From Pseudomonadota bacterium (GTDB taxonomy: Bacteria; Pseudomonadota; Gammaproteobacteria; Nitrosococcales; Methylophagaceae): a stretch of 64,000 bases of DNA. Location of the stretch: assembly GCA_030576275.1 (NCBI GenBank), contig JALIBN010000028.1:93519-157518 (forward strand), read 5' to 3'. How positions within the stretch are numbered: the stretch's first letter is position 1; each line of letters starts with the position of its first letter. The position numbers and the translations under genes are program-made. Positions 60,181 to 64,000 of this stretch are shown here, one piece after another. The notes beneath the pieces are model-generated. The model saw only the letters and a program-made list of their open reading frames with translations. It had not been told where the DNA came from and did not search any database.

Positions 60181-61721
60181 TTTGTGAACTCCTTATCTAA
60201 TGTTGCATGTATGACAGGACGGCATGTAGTGGTTTCAGAAGGCACCATGATTGCCGATAAATCAAGATTGGGGTTGGCTACGTATGACACCGGTTCAGCA
60301 ATCTCGTCGTAGATTAGGGTGACTTCTTTTGGCACATACTGACTTTGTTCATTTTTAACACCACGTTCAGTGTTGTACGGATCTGTAAATTCGCCATAAG
60401 TACCTGATTGAACGTTATAGGTAACTTCTTTAGTACCGACACCAGCGTTAGCTAAATACTTATTAGGATCATTCCAATCACGACCATCTAAATTTGCAAA
60501 AAACTTAAGATCAACCAATACCGAATCACATAATGGTGTAACTTCTTCATAATTGGTTGGGAAACCAGAACCACCTGATGTATCTGGGTATCGTCCCCAA
60601 TCACCACCTTTTAAAGGACAAGCGCCCCCGGCACCATAAACTGCACGGTCAGGATGATGGACACCATAAATCGGCAGACCAACAGCTTTACCTTCCTCAC
60701 CAGACTCTAAGTGAAAGCGTGGTTGAGCAGTAACCGTAGTTTTTAAGTTGATAGCTTTATCTTTAATTGCCTCATAGTAGGGGCCTTCAGGACGAACATA
60801 ACTGTGATCAGTATTGTCATTATTGTCATAAACCGCTGTCACAAATAGATAAGGGGTATTAAAAAATGGACGTTCTACTATGTAGTACTCAGCATTTGTT
60901 TTACTTTCATCAATAGCTTCCCATTTGACGTTAATTTTATCGCCATTTTTTTCAGCAATATTGACCCATGAACGGCCATCTTCCATTTGATTCAAACGCA
61001 AAACGTTTGTGAAATTTTCATTAATATCAAGACCAGCACGTTTACCTAATGGGCCAACTTGATTAGCACCTTTTTGTTTAAATGAAAAGTCCATGGCTTG
61101 TTTGGCGTAAGCATAATCGTTGCCAGACATCGTGCAGTACCAATTAGGCAAATCAACGGGCTGGTGTTTTGCGTATTTACCTTTGTATTTTGGATGAGTG
61201 ATAGGTAAGTCAATAAAGTTAAGCTTGCCAATTTTGTTAAGCTTTTGGTCTGGATATTTATAACCTGACCAACTTTCACTTGGTAGATATGAACTATAAT
61301 TTTCCGCAATGATAGTCTGTGTCGATTTAGCTGTTAAATCTGCACCTGGTGCCAGACCTTCAGCACCTGCTTTTAAATATTCACGGACGGTTCCATTTTC
61401 TTGTACACGCCACAAGCCATGCTTACCTTCACCAATCATCGTAAAGACCTGTTCTACAACATTGACGAAACGATAAGTAGAATTGGTATTCATATAGCCG
61501 TAGTACACCGGTAAGTGTGGAATTTGTGAATGTGTTTTATTTGGCCGACCTATACCTAATAACTCTCTTTGTTTATTATCTGCTTCGATATTTTGGTCGC
61601 TAGTGTAAAAAAATGGATCACCTTGCGTAAGATCAGTCAGATTGTCATCTGCTTGGATATACGCAGAAAAAGCGATGGGAATACTTAATGTTATTACTTG
61701 TGCTAATAATTTTTTATTCAT
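60177..61721 (-). CDS. Secreted/periplasmic protein of unknown family (514 residues)
   Basis: Not recognised. It has a signal peptide (LLAQVITLSIPIAFSAYIQA, cleavage near ADD), so the mature protein is about 490 residues and exported. No membrane helix, repeat or lipobox is visible. Four cysteines lie in NWYCTMSGND, GGACPLKGGDWGRYP, EEVTPLCDSVLV and TTTCRPVIHA, enough for two disulfides. It is rich in Tyr, Asn and Asp. Segments such as YRFVNVVEQVFTMIGEGKHG, LPIYGVHHPDRAVYGAGGAC and FFANLDGRDWNDPNKY look conserved-domain-like but match no family I know. It lies between a periplasmic cupin and a TorF-type porin, which suggests binding or modification of an extracellular ligand; this is inference. 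GGAGAG precedes the ATG. Confidence 0.8.
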   Translation of the reverse strand: MNKKLLAQVITLSIPIAFSAYIQADDNLTDLTQGDPFFYTSDQNIEADNKQRELLGIGRPNKTHSQIPHLPVYYGYMNTNSTYRFVNVVEQVFTMIGEGKHGLWRVQENGTVREYLKAGAEGLAPGADLTAKSTQTIIAENYSSYLPSESWSGYKYPDQKLNKIGKLNFIDLPITHPKYKGKYAKHQPVDLPNWYCTMSGNDYAYAKQAMDFSFKQKGANQVGPLGKRAGLDINENFTNVLRLNQMEDGRSWVNIAEKNGDKINVKWEAIDESKTNAEYYIVERPFFNTPYLFVTAVYDNNDNTDHSYVRPEGPYYEAIKDKAINLKTTVTAQPRFHLESGEEGKAVGLPIYGVHHPDRAVYGAGGACPLKGGDWGRYPDTSGGSGFPTNYEEVTPLCDSVLVDLKFFANLDGRDWNDPNKYLANAGVGTKEVTYNVQSGTYGEFTDPYNTERGVKNEQSQYVPKEVTLIYDEIAEPVSYVANPNLDLSAIMVPSETTTCRPVIHATLDKEFTK

Positions 61722-61790
61722 GTTCTCTGTCTCTCTCCAGCTTATGAATAGACGCCAATAACAGTCCTAGCGTTTATTTCAGTTTCGTTA

Positions 61791-62231
61791 TTAAAATAAT
61801 TTACGTTGGCCGCAGGCATAAGCAAGGCCTGAATCATCTGTAGAAAATGTAATAGTTGCTCCTTTAGGGAAAAACATTACATCACCTTTCACAGCCTTAA
61901 CTTTCTTATTTCCATCAGAAAAGTAAAAGTGACCATCTAAAATTATTTTTGTATCGTCATAATCGTATGTGTAAACAAGTGGTTCACCCTTTTCCATTCT
62001 GAACATGCCACAAGCTATAGGAGATTTCAGATCACCACTACCAACAATATCTTCGAAATAAGCATTTACACCGGGTTCATTCATCGATGCAATGGGCATA
62101 TCTTGTGCATTTTTAAATATCTGTAAACTTTTGCTACCGACAGGAACTTCAACACCATGAGCAATTACTGAAGAGGTAAATGCAATGGTTGCTATGGTTA
62201 ATACGGCACTAATGAAATGTGTTTTTTTCAT
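61791..62231 (-). CDS. Periplasmic single-domain cupin (EutQ/DUF861-like)
   Basis: 146 residues from the ATG at 62231, which has GGAG eight bases upstream; the frame extends further but lacks a ribosome site. A signal peptide (HFISAVLTIATIAFTSSVIA) is followed by a cupin: YTYDYDDTKIILDGHFYFSD (motif 1 area) and AVKGDVMFFPKGATITF (motif 2 area), resembling ethanolamine-utilisation EutQ-type cupins. The normal His pair of metal cupins is mostly missing, so metal binding is uncertain. Two cysteines (PIACGMF, AYACGQR) could pair in the periplasm. First gene of the operon with the unknown protein and TorF porin. Confidence 0.8.
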   Translation of the reverse strand: MKKTHFISAVLTIATIAFTSSVIAHGVEVPVGSKSLQIFKNAQDMPIASMNEPGVNAYFEDIVGSGDLKSPIACGMFRMEKGEPLVYTYDYDDTKIILDGHFYFSDGNKKVKAVKGDVMFFPKGATITFSTDDSGLAYACGQRKLF

Positions 62232-62512
62232 GATAAATACTCCAAAAATAATAAATATATCTGTATTAAGACGCGGTATTCTAATGTTACAAATCTGATT
62301 AATATGCATTACATAAAGAAACTTACGATTTCGTCTAACTACGATTACTTTATATCTCTAACAATATTACTCGTCAAGTTATTTATTACCTTGTAAGTAC
62401 TTTTCAAATATCATAACAATGACATCTATAGCTTCCGTGCTAATATATCCAAGTAAAATAAATTAAAAAAATTCACTAAAGTTGTGCTTTGCGCAATAAA
62501 AAGGTTACATTT
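62232..62512. promoter_or_regulatory. Divergent control region between the cupin operon and the HTH-PAS regulator
   Basis: 281 bases, very AT-rich. No consensus promoter stands out on either strand; the minus strand has TAGAAT near 62279 without a good -35, which would fit activator-dependent expression. It should hold the operator of the adjacent regulator if the two are functionally linked (inference). Confidence 0.4.
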
Positions 62513-63544
62513 ATGCTCAAAAATAGTTTCGGTGCCCGTCTAAAAGAATTGTTAAAAGAAAAAGGACTTACCCAATCTCAAGTGGCAAAAGCTGCAGGTA
62601 CATCAGTACCATCTGTAAATCGATGGACTCGTGGTGGCGAGATCGAATACGATAATCTAAGGACTCTTTCTGATTATTTAGAGGTGAATTGGGTATGGTT
62701 ACGTTATGGCGATGAAGCGATTTTAAGCTTACAAGAATCAATGTCAGACAATAATGCCGTCAGCGATACAAGACGTGAATACCTTAGCCAGATTATGGAT
62801 AGTGAAATACGGATGAAAACGGCGTTAGAAATAGCCGAAGTCGTTCATTGGGAATGGAATGTTTTAACAGGAAAGTTAGATTATTCAGACAATCTACAGT
62901 CTGTATTTAATCAAACACCAGATGAATTCCGCTCAACATCACTTCCATTTAGTGATTTACCGATAGAGAAACTGGTAGATCTTTTCTCGAAACAAGAACC
63001 TTACAAATGGGATTTTGTGTTCAAACAAACAGGTAGTGAAACGCGTTGGTTTGAATCAAGAGGAAAGCTAATCTTTGATTTATTACATCGTCCAATAAAG
63101 ATTATTGCTATTTCGGTAGAAATCACTGAGAGAAAATTGGCTGAGCATGCATTAGAGCGCAGTGAATATATGATGCGTAAAATTATAGAAATAGTTCCAG
63201 TGGGATTATGCGCCGCTGATGAATCTGGAACAATATGTCTGATAAATCCTGAAGCTGAACGTATTTGGGGTGGAAATAAACACGTTAAACTTGAAGATTA
63301 CGGTCAATATCAAGGAACATCGGAAAAAACAGGTAAGGAACTAGGCTCCGACGGTTGGGCCTTAGCTCGTGCCGTAACGCATGGAGAAACCACTGTGCCT
63401 GAAGTCGTCAATATTAAATCATTCGATGGTGTAAAACGGACAATACTCATGCATGCAACCCCTCTATTTGATAACGATAATCAAATTATTGGTGCCATCG
63501 AAGTCAATCAAGATATTACTGAGATGAAAAAAGTAGATAAATAA
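62513..63544 (+). CDS. XRE-type HTH regulator with two PAS domains
   Basis: 343 residues from ATG 62513 (AAAAGG eight bases upstream); a TTG at 62489 is less likely. Residues about 3-65 are an XRE/cI-like HTH (FGARLKELLKEKGLTQSQVA; AGTSVPSVNRWTRGGEIEY). PAS 1 spans about 95-200 (ALEIAEVVHWEWNVLTGKLD; WFESRGKLIFDLLHRPIKII; ends ISVEITERK). PAS 2 spans about 215-340 (IIEIVPVGLCAADESGTICL; ends VNQDITEMKK). A DNA-binding plus dual-PAS build suggests sensing of a small molecule or redox state. The reading frame stops at 63542-63544, but a third PAS-like stretch continues downstream in a broken frame. Confidence 0.88.
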   Translation: MLKNSFGARLKELLKEKGLTQSQVAKAAGTSVPSVNRWTRGGEIEYDNLRTLSDYLEVNWVWLRYGDEAILSLQESMSDNNAVSDTRREYLSQIMDSEIRMKTALEIAEVVHWEWNVLTGKLDYSDNLQSVFNQTPDEFRSTSLPFSDLPIEKLVDLFSKQEPYKWDFVFKQTGSETRWFESRGKLIFDLLHRPIKIIAISVEITERKLAEHALERSEYMMRKIIEIVPVGLCAADESGTICLINPEAERIWGGNKHVKLEDYGQYQGTSEKTGKELGSDGWALARAVTHGETTVPEVVNIKSFDGVKRTILMHATPLFDNDNQIIGAIEVNQDITEMKKVDK

Positions 63545-63891
63545 TTTCAACAAAACCTTAAGCAGTGGGATGTGATTTTCGACGGTCATTATTTGGTATG
63601 GTTTATTTTAGTCATGACAACACGATTCTTAGGGTAAATGAGCCTCTTGCAGGCTATTTAGAGAAAACATCAGAAATACTTAAAGGTATCTCTATTGATA
63701 AACTACTCGAGTCCTCCAGTGCTTTTAACATACAAAATCGAATTGATCAGACTAAGAGTGGTGAAGTTACAGCTATCCAGCTATCAGGTCTACTTAAAGA
63801 TACAGAAAAAGAATTTAACATGTACTTTGTACTCGATAACCGTCAGTCAAATGAAACTGCCACTGTTGCTTTAGTTTTTATTGATACCTAA
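63545..63891 (+). pseudogene. Degenerate third PAS domain of the HTH-PAS regulator (stop plus frameshift)
   Basis: After the TAA at 63542-63544 the same frame reads FQQNLKQWDVIFDG, a PAS lead-in, then becomes nonsense. From about 63586 the next frame reads SLFGMVYFSHDNTILRVNEP and on to VALVFIDT, the rest of a PAS domain. One added T in the run GACGGTCA restores DGSLFGMV across the junction. So the original gene probably coded HTH-PAS-PAS-PAS (about 460 residues) and now carries a stop and a one-base deletion. The downstream frame has no usable start of its own beyond a GTG at 63565. Confidence 0.72.
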
Positions 63892-64000
63892 ATAAATCTG
63901 CTCTCAGCCGATCTACCTTAATTCCAACCAGTATATCCCTCTGGCATAGGCTTTTGCAAAGACCTCGTTTAGATAAAACAACCTTGCTAAAGCTAGTCAC

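Overview
The window reads as a contiguous, gene-dense piece of chromosome from a low-GC (roughly 40 %) gammaproteobacterium. Signs are the lptD-surA-pdxA-rsmA, lptGF/pepA-holC-valS, rho/miaA-hfq-hflX-hflK-hflC-hisZ-purA and pcnB-folK-panBC gene orders, a short Hfq and a PomAB-type flagellar stator. A marine or aquatic Methylophaga/Cycloclasticus-like (Thiotrichales/Piscirickettsiaceae-type) bacterium would fit, but the sequence alone does not fix the genus. No phage, insertion sequence with a transposase, CRISPR array or rRNA gene is visible.

Layout. 0-8 kb (all minus strand): pomA-pomB-yceI-leuD-leuB-asd-fimV (fimV cut by the window edge), preceded by an orphan peptide-type solute-binding lipoprotein. 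8-17 kb: fabI (+) converging on ppiD, then tRNA-Asp, tRNA-Val and hupB, then the outer-membrane biogenesis block rsmA-pdxA-surA-lptD. 17-26 kb: a plus-strand tRNA-Ala-Glu-Glu operon with a near-consensus promoter and a 97-bp exact duplication, lptGF, pepA-holC-valS, a long perfect palindrome and a cold-shock/DUF1294 gene. 26-37 kb: NAD-type malic enzyme, an Rrf2 regulator plus sufBCDSUT, an FKBP isomerase and a two-domain OlsF-like acyltransferase. 37-49 kb: YqhA, pantothenate and folate genes with a deoxynucleoside kinase, pcnB, then rnhB-lpxB-ribBX-ribE-ribD and nrdR-glyA. 49-58.6 kb: an HIBADH-family oxidoreductase, then purA-hisZ-yjeT-hflC-hflK-hflX-hfq-miaA-rho. 58.6-64 kb is the accessory end: a minus-strand operon of a periplasmic cupin, an unrecognised 514-residue secreted protein and a TorF-type putative porin, divergent from an XRE-HTH/PAS regulator whose C-terminal PAS domain is broken by a stop and a frameshift.

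How the parts fit. Most of the window is housekeeping: branched-chain and aspartate-family amino acids, LPS transport and outer-membrane folding, Fe-S assembly, CoA/folate/riboflavin cofactors, translation and RNA metabolism. The best candidate for an undescribed system is the envelope operon at 59.3-62.2 kb with its divergent regulator. Other points worth checking are a clean Rrf2-type operator over the suf promoter, a SufU-type (not IscU-type) sulfur carrier, a RibBX protein lacking the cyclohydrolase zinc cysteines, a pair of tiny coupled ORFs between nrdR and ribD, and several breaks in usual gene order (no leuC beside leuD, no ribH-nusB after ribBX, rsmA joined to hupB).
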